Source: Bacillus sp. JCM 19034
GTDB taxonomy: Bacteria; Bacillota; Bacilli; Bacillales; Bacillaceae_D
Direction of reading: 5' to 3'
NCBI RefSeq assembly: GCF_001310635.1
Contig: NZ_BAXR01000023.1
Span: 1-45,767, forward strand
Length of the DNA stretch: 45,767 nucleotides
Both the position numbers and the translations under genes were made by a program. Under the pieces are notes generated by a model. The model worked only from the letters and a program-made list of their open reading frames with translations, had not been told where the DNA came from and ran no database searches. Shown here in pieces: positions 1 to 9,372 of this stretch. How positions within the stretch are numbered: the first letter of the stretch is position 1; each line of letters opens with the position of its first letter.

Positions 1-5
1 GGTTT

Positions 6-98
6 GGGAAGAAATCGGGGTAAAAGCTGCATCAAAAGGGGAATAGCTGCAGCTTTGAGAAGAGATCGAGGTCAAAGCTGCACCAAAAACGTATAGCT
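6..98. repeat. Imperfect tandem repeat at left edge, about 51-bp period
   Basis: Two related copies lie at about 6-47 and 57-98. Both read roughly GAAGARATCGRGGT, then AAAGCTGCAYCAAAA, then ATAGCT. The array may continue beyond the window edge. No ORF with a ribosome site covers it. It lies downstream of the pbpG terminator and looks like an intergenic repeat. Confidence 0.45.
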
Positions 99-210
99 CC
101 CCTCATTTGGCTTTACACGCTTGTCCAGAAATCTCCCATCTACCATAAGCTTGAGCAAACCATCTATTCTAAGAAGATTATAATCTGATGATCATAGAGT
201 TAAAATCAAA

Positions 211-270
211 CGGAAAAACCGAGCAAATTCAGCTTCAAATGTGAAAAGCTGAATTTGCTCGGGGGTTTTC
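211..270. terminator. Bidirectional intrinsic terminator of pbpG
   Basis: A 16-bp perfect stem pairs 220-235 with 246-261. It is flanked by an A-run at 214-218, which is a U-tract for the minus transcript, and by GGGGGTTTTC on the plus side. It ends the minus-strand pbpG transcript 20 bases past the stop codon. Confidence 0.85.
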
Positions 271-289
271 GTTATAAAGTCTCAGAATT

Positions 290-2349
290 TTAATTTCCGA
301 ACCAGCGGAAAAAGCGATCAATTAAGTTTTCTCGCTCATGATCTTGTTCTTCGTGTGAAGAGGTCTCTTCCTCCAACGGTGAAGGACAAGGTTCGGTTGG
401 CTCAGTTCCTTCTAGAAAATACGTTACTCGGTGTGTTGGACAGTCCTCGGTTGCAAGCATACCGGTAAATGGGTCCATTTCAACAGAGACGACACCGTCT
501 GGTACAGTAAAGGAGGCTGGTTCTTGATCAGATAATGCGTTTTCTGTAAACTGTGCCCAAATTCGTTTAGCAATTTGTCCATCGGCTGTGCTCAGTAAAT
601 GGTCGCGGTCATAGCCGACCCATACGCTTGTTGATAGCTGTGGAGTAAAGCCGATCATCCAACTATCAGTAGGAGTTGATCCGGATTTTCCGGCAACCTC
701 TCGCGACAACAAATGTGCAATGGACCCACCCGTAACGGATGTATAGCCATTTAAATAAGGTCAAACATGCCTTTCATTAAATCAGTAGTAATATAAGCTA
801 AGCGTGGGTCAAGTGTTTGTTCAAGTTCAGGCTCTGACTCATATAATACTTGACCTTCTGAATCGACCACTTTACGTACAAGACGTGGCGAGACGCGTTG
901 CCCTCCATTGGCAAAAGCACTGTATGCTGCAGCAAGCTCCATTGGATTCACTTCAGCTGCTCCAAGTGCGAGTGAGGCGCGTTCGGATAAAGGGCTCTCG
1001 ATACCCGTTCGATTAGCTACGTCGATGAGCTTATCCATTCCAAGGAGAAGATGGGTTTTAATCGCATATATATTATCGGAGTAAGCCATTGCCTGTAACA
1101 AAGTAATGAAATCATTAGCGTAATTATCGTTAAAATTACTAGGTTTCCATACTTCTCTTCCTTCATCTAAAGTAAATGTTGTTTCTTCGCTTAGTAATGT
1201 TGAGGCAGGGGTGTATCCATTCTCCAAAGCTGCATAGTATAAAAACGGCTTTAAGGTAGAACCACCATGTCTTTCTAAATCAGTCGCACGGTTGAATGGA
1301 CTGTCGTAATAATTTTTGCCTCCTACTAGAGCTTTCACATCGCCAAGATGAGGATCAATCGCAACTAGAGCAACTTGCAGGTCACCTGCTGGCATTTCCT
1401 CCTGAATCAATCGCTCAGCTTCCTTTTGTAAGTCTGGGTCGAGCGTTGTATAAATGCGAAGGCCACCGATTTCAAATAAAGTTGGCTCGAGCCCAATTTC
1501 CTCAATTAACTCACGTTCAATAGCATCTTGAAAATAAGGTCCGATCGTTGTCGTTGCTTCAAGTTCATCGTGAGCAAATGTTAGCTCCTCTGCATAAGCT
1601 TCATCAGCTTCTACTTGTGTTAGCATCCCTGTTGTAACCATCGATTGGAGAACGACACTTTGCCGTTTTTTCGCACGATCAAAATCAAACAACGGAGAAT
1701 AGTAGCTTGGCCCTTTTGGTATACCTGCAAGCATACTTGCTTCAGCTAATGAAAGGTCTTGAGCGGATTTCCCAAAGTAGTGATAGGCTGCTGCTTCAAT
1801 ACCATATGCACCATGACCGTAATAGACGGTGTTTAAATATCCCTCAATAATTTGATCTTTATCGTAATTCATTTCGAGCCTTAGTGAGTACATTAATTCA
1901 TGCCACTTTCGCTTCCATGTTTTATCATGATTTAAATAAAGGTTTCGTGCGTACTGCTGTGTAATCGTACTTGCACCTTGTGCGGCTGACCCAGAACGTA
2001 AATTAGCGAGAAGTGCCCCGCCAATCCGAATCGGATCAAAGCCAAAATGCTGATAAAACTTTCGGTCCTCGACAGCTATCGTAGCGTTAATCACATCCTC
2101 GTCAATGGAAGATAGTTCAAGCCAAAGACGATTTTCACCTTGATGACGTTCACCTATAATTGATTGATCAGTCCCGAAATAAACCGTCGTTTGTGCAACG
2201 GTTAATGGAGGAGGTCCTTGCATTTTCGTATAGGAAAGTAAGCCAACTGCAGCAGCAGTAAGCATCACTAAACCAATTAATAGTAATCGGAAAAAAAGCC
2301 GGATGAGACGTCTTTGCCTACGCCTTTGTCGCTTTACGATGACTTCCAT
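290..2349 (-). CDS. pbpG: Class A penicillin-binding protein (PbpG/PBP2d-like), frameshifted
   Basis: A bifunctional peptidoglycan glycosyltransferase/transpeptidase anchored by one N-terminal membrane segment (about residues 15-40) behind an Arg-rich cytoplasmic tail. The GT51 domain shows EDRKFYQHFG and the QGASTITQQ stretch. The transpeptidase shows STLK (SxxK), SDN and KSG, the last replacing the usual KTG. One base is missing near 759-760: the minus strand reads GACCTTATTTAA where GACCCTTATTTA restores the frame. Repair gives about 686 aa, close to B. subtilis PbpG, which adjoins speE in the same divergent order. ATG at 2349 is preferred because GGGGTGA sits 5-6 bases upstream; a GTG at 2358 overlaps that site. 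In B. subtilis this gene acts in spore cortex/germ wall synthesis; I infer the same role. Confidence 0.9.
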
Positions 2350-2473
2350 TTTGGTCACCCCATTTATGGAAAGGAAATATAATTTTTAGTACGTTATCTA
2401 GCATTGGTAAAAACATGAAAGCTTAAACATGAAATTTTCCGTATAGCAGATGGGATAGACCGTAAAAACAACA

Positions 2474-2502
2474 TTGCCGATTTCCTTTTGTTGCTATATA
2501 CT
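2474..2502 (+). promoter_or_regulatory. Sigma-A promoter of speE
   Basis: TTGCCG (2474-2479), a 17-bp spacer and TATACT (2497-2502) lie 80 bases before speE. A 13-bp direct repeat CTTTTGTTGCTAT (2485-2497 and 2505-2517, period 20) overlaps the spacer and -10. It may be an operator or chance. Confidence 0.65.
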
Positions 2503-2581
2503 TTCTTTTGTTGCTATTAGAATAAGAATGATGAATCGAATCGCAAAATAGAAGAGATCGTCAATAAAGAGGTGAAAGTTA

Positions 2582-3412
2582 ATGGAATTATGGTATACAG
2601 AAAAGCAAACAGAACGATTTGGCATTACAGCAAAGGTGAAACAAACGCTTCATACGGAGAAGACGGAATTTCAACAGTTAGACATGATTGAAACAGAGGA
2701 ATTCGGTACTATGCTCGTGCTTGATGGTATGGTGATGACGACAGAGAAAGATGAATTTGTTTATCACGAAATGGTTGCTCACGTACCGTTATTTACTCAT
2801 CCAAATCCAAAGCGTGTACTAGTTGTTGGTGGTGGAGATGGAGGAGTGATTCGTGAAGTATTAAAGCACCCTTCTGTCGAAAAGGCGGTCCTAGTAGAAA
2901 TTGATGGTAAGGTTGTTGAGTATTCAAAAAGGTATTTACCGACAATTGCAGGGGGTTTAGATGACCCGCGCGTAGACGTACAAATTGATGATGGCTTTAT
3001 GCACATCGCTAAAGCAGAAAATGAGTATGATGTTATTATGGTTGATTCAACAGAACCAGTTGGTCCAGCTGTTAAACTGTTTGAAAAAGGATTTTATGAG
3101 GGGATCGCAAAAGCATTAAAGGAAGATGGTATCTTTGTTGCACAAACGGACAACCCGTGGTTTCATGGTGACTTGATAACAAAGGTATATCGTGATGTTT
3201 CAGAAATTTTCCCAATTACAAATTTGTACACAGCCAATATCCCGACGTACCCGAGCGGCCTTTGGACCTTTACAATCGGATCGAAAAAGTATGATCCATT
3301 AAAGGTTGAAGCAAATCGTTTCCACGAAATTGAGACGAAGTATTACACAAAGGAGCTCCATTCTGCAGCCTTTGCACTACCGCGTTTTGTCGGGCAATTA
3401 ATTGGACGATAG
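2582..3412 (+). CDS. speE: Polyamine aminopropyltransferase (spermidine synthase)
   Basis: Transfers the aminopropyl group of decarboxylated S-adenosylmethionine to putrescine, giving spermidine in the cytoplasm. The 276-aa protein has normal family length. The cofactor loop VVGGGDGG is at about residues 81-88, and the catalytic Asp is in DSTEPVGP, about residue 155. ATG 2582 follows AGAGGTGA with good spacing. In B. subtilis speE is followed directly by speB (agmatinase). Here a terminator follows within 5 bases and speB is absent from the window, so putrescine supply must come from a gene elsewhere. It has its own sigma-A type promoter and is divergent from pbpG. Confidence 0.95.
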   Translation: MELWYTEKQTERFGITAKVKQTLHTEKTEFQQLDMIETEEFGTMLVLDGMVMTTEKDEFVYHEMVAHVPLFTHPNPKRVLVVGGGDGGVIREVLKHPSVEKAVLVEIDGKVVEYSKRYLPTIAGGLDDPRVDVQIDDGFMHIAKAENEYDVIMVDSTEPVGPAVKLFEKGFYEGIAKALKEDGIFVAQTDNPWFHGDLITKVYRDVSEIFPITNLYTANIPTYPSGLWTFTIGSKKYDPLKVEANRFHEIETKYYTKELHSAAFALPRFVGQLIGR

Positions 3413-3414
3413 TA

Positions 3415-3466
3415 GAAGGTGCCCTATGAGGTCAGAACTTTAGACCTCATGGAGGCACCTTTTTTT
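3415..3466 (+). terminator. Intrinsic terminator of speE
   Basis: A long stem pairs AAGGTGCC/CTATGAGGTC with its complement around 3441-3460, followed by seven T. It separates speE from the next small gene. Confidence 0.9.
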
Positions 3467-3483
3467 AAAGGGAGACAAGGAAA

Positions 3484-3666
3484 ATGGATTTAGCACTATT
3501 TCGTATGGGGAGTATTTGCCGTTTGTATATGGGTTGTTTGTTAGGATCTTCCATTAGCTTTTGTGTGATACGCATCATTCTCTCAAAAATGAGACGACGT
3601 CAGCTTAAACAATATTTAATGGTTAAGATCGTTGCACGTCTTGCAACTGAGCGTGAAACTCGCTAA
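3484..3666 (+). CDS. Small hypothetical membrane protein, 60 aa
   Basis: I do not recognise this protein. It is preceded by GGAGACAAGG 8-10 bases before ATG 3484. It has one hydrophobic stretch (about residues 12-34, with three Cys) and then a strongly basic tail (KMRRRQLKQY, ending RLATERETR). It lies between the speE terminator and the DUF1934 gene, ending 20 bases before it, so co-transcription with DUF1934 and argS is likely. The good ribosome site supports translation. With no recognisable family it could still be chance. Confidence 0.5.
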   Translation: MDLALFRMGSICRLYMGCLLGSSISFCVIRIILSKMRRRQLKQYLMVKIVARLATERETR

Positions 3667-3686
3667 ACTATGAAGGATAGAAAGGT

Positions 3687-4139
3687 GTGGCGAGACACAT
3701 GAAAAGGGCGCTTAAACGATTTGTTAAAATGCATTTTCAAACGAAGGTAGAGCAGGATGATCATACGGATACGAATGATTTTACGACAAGGGGAGAGCTC
3801 TTTCATAAAGGAAATCAAGATTATTTACGTTTTGAAGAGGCGATACCAGGTCTTGAAAAGGTTCAGACGACAATGAAGTGGGATGGACATGAGCTCATGT
3901 TAATTAGACAAGGTGTCGTATTAATGAGACAAGCTTTTATTGCCGGAGAGAAAACAATAGGGCGGTATGTCACACAAGAAGCATCTTGGCAAACAGAAGC
4001 GATAACGGAAAAGGTATTTGTTCAATGGCCACAAGGAAAGAATCGTGGACGCATTGAAATTTTGTATCGTTTTTTATTACAAGGTCAAGAAACGGGAAGA
4101 CATTACGTTCGTTTAACGCTTGAGGAGGATGAGAGATGA
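3687..4139 (+). CDS. ywiB: DUF1934 beta-barrel protein (YwiB-like)
   Basis: A calycin-like small beta-barrel protein of unknown function, placed directly before argS as ywiB is in B. subtilis. The 150-aa product has a basic N terminus and the family-like run of strands with GLEKVQTTMKWDGHELMLIRQG and LLQGQETGRHYVRLTL. The start is uncertain: GTG 3687 lies 9 bases after GAAGGA, and ATG 3699 (146 aa) lies 11 bases after AAAGGTG. A 10-codon ORF (3670-3702) overlaps the latter start by ATGA. Its stop overlaps the argS start (ATGA at 4136-4139), so the two genes are translationally coupled. Confidence 0.8.
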   Translation: MARHMKRALKRFVKMHFQTKVEQDDHTDTNDFTTRGELFHKGNQDYLRFEEAIPGLEKVQTTMKWDGHELMLIRQGVVLMRQAFIAGEKTIGRYVTQEASWQTEAITEKVFVQWPQGKNRGRIEILYRFLLQGQETGRHYVRLTLEEDER

Positions 4140-5804
4140 ACAGTGTAGAGCAAGTGAAGCAGCAATTAAAAGATGAGATAAAAAAGCGGTGATAGCTGCT
4201 CAGCTAGCAGATGAACAGACGATTCCAGAATGTATTTTGGAGTCGCCTAAAGATAAATCACATGGTGATTATGCGACAAATATGGCAATGCAGCTTGCGA
4301 GAGTGGCGAAAAAAGCACCGCGAGTTATTGCAGAGCAAATAGTAGAGCATCTGGATAAAGAAAAGGCCTCAATTAAAAAAATTGATATTGCCGGCCCGGG
4401 TTTTATTAATTTCTATATGGATAATGCCTATTTACGTGCCATTGTTCCGACTGTTTTAAAAATGAACGAGGCATATGGTCAAACAAACATTGGTTCAAAT
4501 AAGAAAGTTCAAGTTGAGTTTGTATCAGCAAATCCAACAGGGACACTTCACCTTGGACATGCTCGTGGAGCAGCAGTGGGTGATGCACTTTGTCATATTC
4601 TTGATAAAGCGGGGTTTGAAGTTGAACGGGAATATTATATCAATGATGCGGGAAATCAAATTCAAAATTTAGCACTTTCCCTTGAGGCACGTTATTTCCA
4701 AGCGATCGGTCTAGAAAAGGAAATGCCAGAAGACGGATACCACGGCAAAGATATCATTGAATTTGGGAAGGCGTTAGCAGAGGAATATGGTGATCGTTTT
4801 GTCCATCAAGCAGAGGAGGAAAGAAGAGCGTTCTTCCGCGAATACGGCTTGAAGAAAGAATTAGACAAAATTAAAAGTGACTTGAAGGAATATCGCGTTG
4901 AATTCGACCAATGGTTTTCTGAAGTATCTTTATATGAATCAGGTAAAGTAGAAGAAACGTTGGAGTACCTCAAGTCAAAAGGGGAGACATATGAAGAGGA
5001 TGGAGCAACGTGGTTCCGTTCAACAGCATATGGCGACGACAAAGATCGTGTTTTAATTAAAAAGGATGGAACATATACGTATTTAACACCTGATATCGCC
5101 TACCACCAAGATAAGATGCGTCGTGGCTTTGATAAATTGATTAACATTTGGGGAGCTGATCATCATGGTTATATTCCACGAATGAAGGCAGCTATTCAAG
5201 CGTTGGGGTATGATGCTGCACAAATGGATGTTGAAATTATCCAGATGGTTAGTCTTTATCAAGGCGGCGAAAAGGTGAAGATGAGTAAACGAACAGGGAA
5301 GGCTGTTACGTTACGCGATTTAATGGAAGAGGTCGGAATCGATGCAACGCGTTATTTCTTTGCGATGCGTAGTGCTGATACGCATTTAGACTTTGATATG
5401 GATCTTGCTGTTTCAACATCGAATGAAAATCCTGTGTATTACGTCCAATATGCTCATGCTCGTGTATGCAGCATGCTTCGCCAAGGTGAAGAACAAGGTT
5501 TCACATTCGATGAAACGACGGATCTTTCAAGCTTGTCATCCGAGAAGGCGTATGAATTATTAAAAGCCATTGGAGATTTTCCAGTTGCAATAGCTGAGGC
5601 AGCTGGAAAGCAAAGTCCGCATCGTATTACAAACTATGTGCATGAGCTTGCCTCAACACTTCATAGCTTCTATAATGCCGAGCGTGTAATAGATCCGGAA
5701 CAAAAAGAAGCGAGTGAAGCTCGACTAGCTCTCATGAAGGCAACACAAATCACGATAAAAAATGCATTAGCTCTTATCGCGTCTCAGCACCTGAGCAAAT
5801 GTAA
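4136..5804 (+). CDS. argS: Arginyl-tRNA synthetase, two frameshifts
   Basis: Class I synthetase charging tRNA-Arg. It has the HIGH-type motif HLGH in [11 protein letters not shown] and the KMSKR loop in [10 protein letters not shown]. Two single-base deletions break it. One is in the A-run 4180-4185, where a seventh A restores ATA AAA AAA GCG GTG and the present read stops at TGA 4190. The other is near 5779, where ATCGGCGTC restores the family C terminus GVSAPEQM ending at TAA 5802-5804. Without that repair the frame runs on to 5814 with an unrelated tail. Repaired length is 556 aa, exactly the B. subtilis length. ATG 4136 overlaps the DUF1934 stop. Confidence 0.95.
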
Positions 5805-5819
5805 GATGTTATAAATAAG

Positions 5820-5858
5820 AAAGATCATTTACGTTAAAACGGTAAATGGTCTTTTTTG
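5820..5858 (+). terminator. Intrinsic terminator of argS
   Basis: GATCATTTAC pairs with GTAAATGGTC across an 8-base loop and is followed by TTTTTT. Confidence 0.85.
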
Positions 5859-5928
5859 CTTCCAGTGTTTTTCTTACATGAAAAATAGCTTTCCTACACA
5901 AAGTACTAATAAGAAAGAAGGGTTGAGA

Positions 5929-6099
5929 ATGAACGAAATTATTTTAGCGTTTATAGCTGGATTAGGCGTAGGATTTTTATTTGCATGGATTAAGCTTCCA
6001 ATTCCCGCACCTCCAGCATTAGCTGGTGTGCTTGGTATCATTGGCATTTACGCAGGATATCAGTTATTTCAATTTGTAGCAACAAATTGGTTTCAATAA
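5929..6099 (+). CDS. XapX-domain small membrane protein (DUF1427)
   Basis: A 56-aa protein with two hydrophobic helices. It carries the XapX pattern: Gly-rich first helix GLGVGFLFAW, then KLPIPAPPALAGVLGIIGI and YAGYQL. Function is unknown for the family; members are short inner-membrane proteins. ATG 5929 is chosen because GAAGGG lies about 6 bases upstream; an in-frame ATG at 5878 has no ribosome site. The stop overlaps the ribosome site of the hydrolase that follows 11 bases later, so the two are probably co-transcribed. Confidence 0.8.
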   Translation: MNEIILAFIAGLGVGFLFAWIKLPIPAPPALAGVLGIIGIYAGYQLFQFVATNWFQ

Positions 6100-6110
6100 G
6101 GAGATAAATC

Positions 6111-6905
6111 ATGCCTTTTGTTAAACATAACAACTCAAGAATTTACTACGAAGTGCACGGAAGCGGGCAGCCTTTAGTGTTTGTCCATCCGCCTGTTATG
6201 GGTCACTTAACGTTTCGATCGCAACAACCTTTATCAGAGCATTATCAATTAATATATATTGATTTATTTAATAGTGGGAAAAGCAGCCATCATGTTTCTG
6301 AAAATGAGGTCGAGGTTGCATATTTAGCGGAAACGATTGAAGCGGTATTAACAAAATTAACAATTCAGTCTGCTATTATATGTGGATATTCAAATGGCTG
6401 CTCTGTTGCGATCGAATTTGCTTTAACTTATTCTCATAAAACAGACGGTCTCATTTTATTGAGTGGCTTCCCTGAGGTTTCAACATTCTTTTTAGATAGG
6501 GAATTTCAAGTTGGGATTTGGGCCGCAAAAAAAGAATGGATGTCGCTTTTTGCTTATGTATTAACGAAAAACCATTTTCGTTCAAAAAGAGAACAAGATG
6601 AAATGGCCCGTTGGATTAAACGAGCTGATCCTCATTCACTTAAAGAAATGTATGAGGCGGGAAAACGTTATGCTGCAACCGAACGTTTAAAGCAATTAAC
6701 GATGCCGATTCTTGTCATTTACGGAAAACGCGATTTGTTTTCAGCACCTTATATGATTCATTTTCTACAAGAGATTAAAGAAATTGAAGTCGTGTTAGTC
6801 AGTAAAGTAGCCCATCAAGTACCAACAAGGACACCTAATGAATGCAATACAATCATTCATCAGTGGATAAAACGACATATTGGTAAGAGGCTGAGACATA
6901 ACTAA
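6111..6905 (+). CDS. Alpha/beta hydrolase
   Basis: A 264-aa cytoplasmic alpha/beta-fold hydrolase of unknown substrate. The nucleophile elbow is GYSNG (Ser94). The oxyanion region is VFVHPPVMG, the acid is probably Asp208 in YGKRDLF, and the His is His235 in VAHQVP. The triad order and spacing fit the family and no signal peptide is present. AAGGAG lies 7 bases before ATG 6111. It forms a probable two-gene unit with the XapX gene and converges on the Old Yellow Enzyme gene. An esterase, lipase or C-C hydrolase role cannot be separated by reading. Confidence 0.85.
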   Translation: MPFVKHNNSRIYYEVHGSGQPLVFVHPPVMGHLTFRSQQPLSEHYQLIYIDLFNSGKSSHHVSENEVEVAYLAETIEAVLTKLTIQSAIICGYSNGCSVAIEFALTYSHKTDGLILLSGFPEVSTFFLDREFQVGIWAAKKEWMSLFAYVLTKNHFRSKREQDEMARWIKRADPHSLKEMYEAGKRYAATERLKQLTMPILVIYGKRDLFSAPYMIHFLQEIKEIEVVLVSKVAHQVPTRTPNECNTIIHQWIKRHIGKRLRHN

Positions 6906-7017
6906 CTTCAAATAGTGAAAAAGGTTAATTTAGCGTACTCAACATAACATTTCTCTATTTTGTGTTGAAATTCAGAGGGGGAGTAATACTACCTTTTTAT
7001 AAGAAATAACAAAGAAA

Positions 7018-7068
7018 AAGCTGTCCCTCAAAAGTAAATATTTAATGATATTGGACAGCCTTCTTTTA
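7018..7068. terminator. Probable bidirectional terminator
   Basis: GCTGTCC (7020-7026) pairs with GGACAGC (7053-7059) over a long AT-rich loop. It has a T-rich run on the plus side and an A-rich run upstream that serves the minus strand. It lies between the convergent hydrolase and oxidoreductase genes. Confidence 0.5.
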
Positions 7069-7131
7069 ACTTGTAAAATGAAGTTTGAGCAAACCTAGTT
7101 TGTGTGTGCTTAGCTGATCACGAAGGTTTTT

Positions 7132-8250
7132 CTAATATAAAGTGCTTAATGATTCTTTGCTAAACGGAATAATTTCTTCATAATCTCCTTTATAAATTTT
7201 AGCCACCCATGCTGGATCTGAAATCAGCGGGCGTCCTATCGCTACTAAATCAAATTCATCTTTCTCTAGTCGATCAAGCAACCGTTGGATGCTAGTTGGA
7301 TTTGAGCTGTCAAAACTAGTAAAAACACTATCTAAGCCAACTGATCCAACAGTAATTGAAGGCTTGCCAGTTAAATATTTTGTCCAGCCAGCTAAATTCA
7401 AATCGGAGCCTGCAAATTCTGCTTCCCAAAAACGGCGAGTAGAGCAATGGAATACATCAACACCGGCTTCTTGCAAAGGCTCTAAAAATTCAGCAAGTTC
7501 ATTTGGATTTTCTGCTAACTTAGCTTGATAATCACTCATTTTCCATTGTGAAAAACGAAAAAATATAGGGAAATCCTCTCCTACCACTTTCCGACATTCT
7601 TTTACAACTTCCGCTGCAAAACGAGTACGTTCTTTTAAAGTGCCTCCGTATCGGTCGGTTCGTTTATTGGTACGCTTCCAGAAAAATTGGTCAATTAGGT
7701 ACTCATGTGCACCATGAATTTCGATACCGTCAAAACCAATTCTCTTCGCATTATATGCGGCATCAGCGTATGCTTGAATGAGTAGGTGAATTTCCTCTTC
7801 CGTGAGGGGTTCTGTCACTTTTTCTCCAGTTACACTAAGGCCAGAAGGTCCTACTGGCAGCGAATCCTTATTGGGTTGTGCACCAACTTCTCGGATCATT
7901 CCAACATGCCACAGTTGAGGAATAATTTTGCCTCCGGCTTTGTGCACTTCATTAACAACTTTCCCCCAACCTGCCAGTGCCTTCTTCCCGTATAAAATTG
8001 GAACTTCTGGATCATCAACACTCGAAGGATGATTAATACCGGTTCCTTCCGTAATAATCAGGCCAACACCGTTTTCTGCTCGTCGTCGATAATATGCAGC
8101 GACGTTGTCATTCGGGACGCCGCCAGGGGAAAATCCCCGTGTCATCGGAGCCATGACAGTACGATTAGGAAGAAAGAGGTTCCCAATCGAGAATGGTTGA
8201 AACAAAGCTTCTATAGAATGATTATGTGAAAGTACCTTGTCATTTTTCAA
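7132..8250 (-). CDS. NADH:flavin oxidoreductase, Old Yellow Enzyme family
   Basis: An FMN-dependent TIM-barrel ene-reductase of about 372 aa. It shows the N-terminal pattern LFQPFSIGNLFLPNRTVMAP, HGAHEYLIDQFFW with the substrate-binding His pair, the NKRTDRYGG stretch, and the C-terminal flavin site GRPLISDP. The family reduces activated alkenes, often in electrophile detoxification. The substrate is unknown. The start is a TTG at 8250, 8 bases after AAGGAG; the upstream in-frame GTG at 8259 would touch that ribosome site and is unlikely. It lies 50 bases downstream of a MerR regulator on the same strand, which suggests a regulated two-gene operon responding to reactive electrophiles or a similar inducer. 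Confidence 0.9.
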   Translation of the reverse strand: MKNDKVLSHNHSIEALFQPFSIGNLFLPNRTVMAPMTRGFSPGGVPNDNVAAYYRRRAENGVGLIITEGTGINHPSSVDDPEVPILYGKKALAGWGKVVNEVHKAGGKIIPQLWHVGMIREVGAQPNKDSLPVGPSGLSVTGEKVTEPLTEEEIHLLIQAYADAAYNAKRIGFDGIEIHGAHEYLIDQFFWKRTNKRTDRYGGTLKERTRFAAEVVKECRKVVGEDFPIFFRFSQWKMSDYQAKLAENPNELAEFLEPLQEAGVDVFHCSTRRFWEAEFAGSDLNLAGWTKYLTGKPSITVGSVGLDSVFTSFDSSNPTSIQRLLDRLEKDEFDLVAIGRPLISDPAWVAKIYKGDYEEIIPFSKESLSTLY

Positions 8251-8299
8251 GTTATACACTCCTTATTAAACTAATATTTATTATTCAATGAACTTCAAA

Positions 8300-8665
8300 C
8301 TATTTCCCTACCGTTTTTTCCCTCCAAAAAGCAATGATTTTTTCCAACTTAATTTCAACCTCTCTTAACTGTTTAATCTGTGTTCGTGTGTCCCTCAGTT
8401 TCCCTTCATATAATGAGATAGCTTCAGAAGCACATTTAGAAGAAGTTGATATTTCTGTAGTACAGTCCAAAATAGGATGAATTTCATCTGTACTGAGGCC
8501 AAGATCTAGAAATAGCTGTATGTTATTCACTCGTTCTACATCTGACCCATTGTATTGTCGATATCCATTTGTAAGACGTTGTGGAGTGATCAACCCTTTT
8601 TCTTCATAATAACGAAGGGAGCGGATACTTACCCCGGTCTTTACGGAAAGTTCACTAATACGCAC
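8300..8665 (-). CDS. MerR-family transcriptional regulator
   Basis: A 121-aa regulator. The N-terminal winged helix-turn-helix reads MRISELSVKTGVSIRSLRYY, then EEKGLITPQR and NGYRQY. A coiled-coil dimerisation helix occupies about residues 80-115. Two Cys (in LDCTTE and SSKCAS) could sense electrophiles, but this is inference. The start is GTG 8665, 7 bases after GAGG; the overlapping ATGs at 8667-8670 are out of frame. It is the first gene of a probable operon with the Old Yellow Enzyme. Its promoter has the long 19-bp spacer that MerR proteins use, so autoregulation is likely. Confidence 0.9.
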   Translation of the reverse strand: MRISELSVKTGVSIRSLRYYEEKGLITPQRLTNGYRQYNGSDVERVNNIQLFLDLGLSTDEIHPILDCTTEISTSSKCASEAISLYEGKLRDTRTQIKQLREVEIKLEKIIAFWREKTVGK

Positions 8666-8697
8666 ATCATCACCTCTTTCTACATGGGTCTAATAAA

Positions 8698-8728
8698 ATG
8701 TTAAAGTATGACACTGTGTGAGGGTCAA
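8698..8728 (-). promoter_or_regulatory. MerR-type promoter with 19-bp spacer
   Basis: On the minus strand TTGACC (8723-8728), a 19-bp spacer and TAACAT (8698-8703) precede the MerR gene. The spacer holds the palindrome ACACAGTGT. The over-long spacer with central dyad is the typical arrangement for MerR activation. Confidence 0.6.
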
Positions 8729-8873
8729 TAAAAAGATCCGTCGTACGTTTGATCACCACTTTACTCTGTTACAATGCCATAATAACTGTAAAACAAAGAG
8801 AAATGGTCTGATGATCGTTAAGATTATTAAATAAAAGAAAACGTAAATTAACATGGTCTCCAGAATAGATTTT

Positions 8874-9060
8874 TAGACGTCTCCATTAACGCGAGGCCTA
8901 TTTTTACTTTAGATTTTCCTCGTACAGAAAATCGCGAGTGAAACGAAAATTAGCCTTCAAGAATCCAAAAACTGTTTCCACACCGATCGTACGTTTTCGA
9001 TAGATGGCACTCGTTTTCTCTTCTGGAAGCTTCTCGTACGATGCAATTCATCAACTGTTT
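8874..9060 (-). pseudogene. Remnant of IS1182-family transposase, C-terminal part
   Basis: Read on the minus strand, one frame gives LPEEKTSAIYRKRTIGVETV, FGFLKANFRFTR and then, after a one-base shift, RFSVRGKSKVK and GLALM. This is the C-terminal catalytic-Glu region of IS1182-type transposases (usual form: EKT.AIY..RKI.VE..FG.LKA). Upstream codons hold stops and no N-terminal part is present, so it is a dead fragment. A 108-codon minus ORF at 8957-9283 is a different frame across the same debris and not a gene. The rest of 8666-9372 holds only the MerR promoter and AT-rich sequence. Confidence 0.75.
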
Positions 9061-9372
9061 TCTGATTCGATTTGGTGTGGTAACTAAATTTCACCGGCTT
9101 TTTCATTTCTGAGGAGGGTTTGACCCAGCCTATTTTTGTAATGGAGTCAAGCGATTTTATAGAAAGAAGATCAGATAGCTGCATAATTGAAGGAGGACAT
9201 GGGGAATCTGCACTAAAAAACAAATAGACACATATTTGAGCAGAAACGTTGCAAAAGTAAATAGCGATGATATTAAAGTCCATGAGTAGAAATAGAACAT
9301 TCTAAATGATTGGAAGCTTTATAGCACTGGCTCGGCCCGCTAGTAACGGCCTCACACAGTGCAAAAAGCTCT

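Noticed and set aside
3900..4135. T-box leader for argS
   Set aside because: argS starts inside the end of DUF1934 with ATGA overlap. There is no room for, and no trace of, a T-box sequence.
5805..5814. argS ending at TAA 5812 with tail [10 protein letters not shown]
   Set aside because: Restoring one G near 5779 gives the conserved GVSAPEQM end and the exact family length.
8957..9283. 108-codon minus-strand ORF
   Set aside because: It reads a wrong frame across transposase debris. The recognisable IS1182 residues are in another frame.
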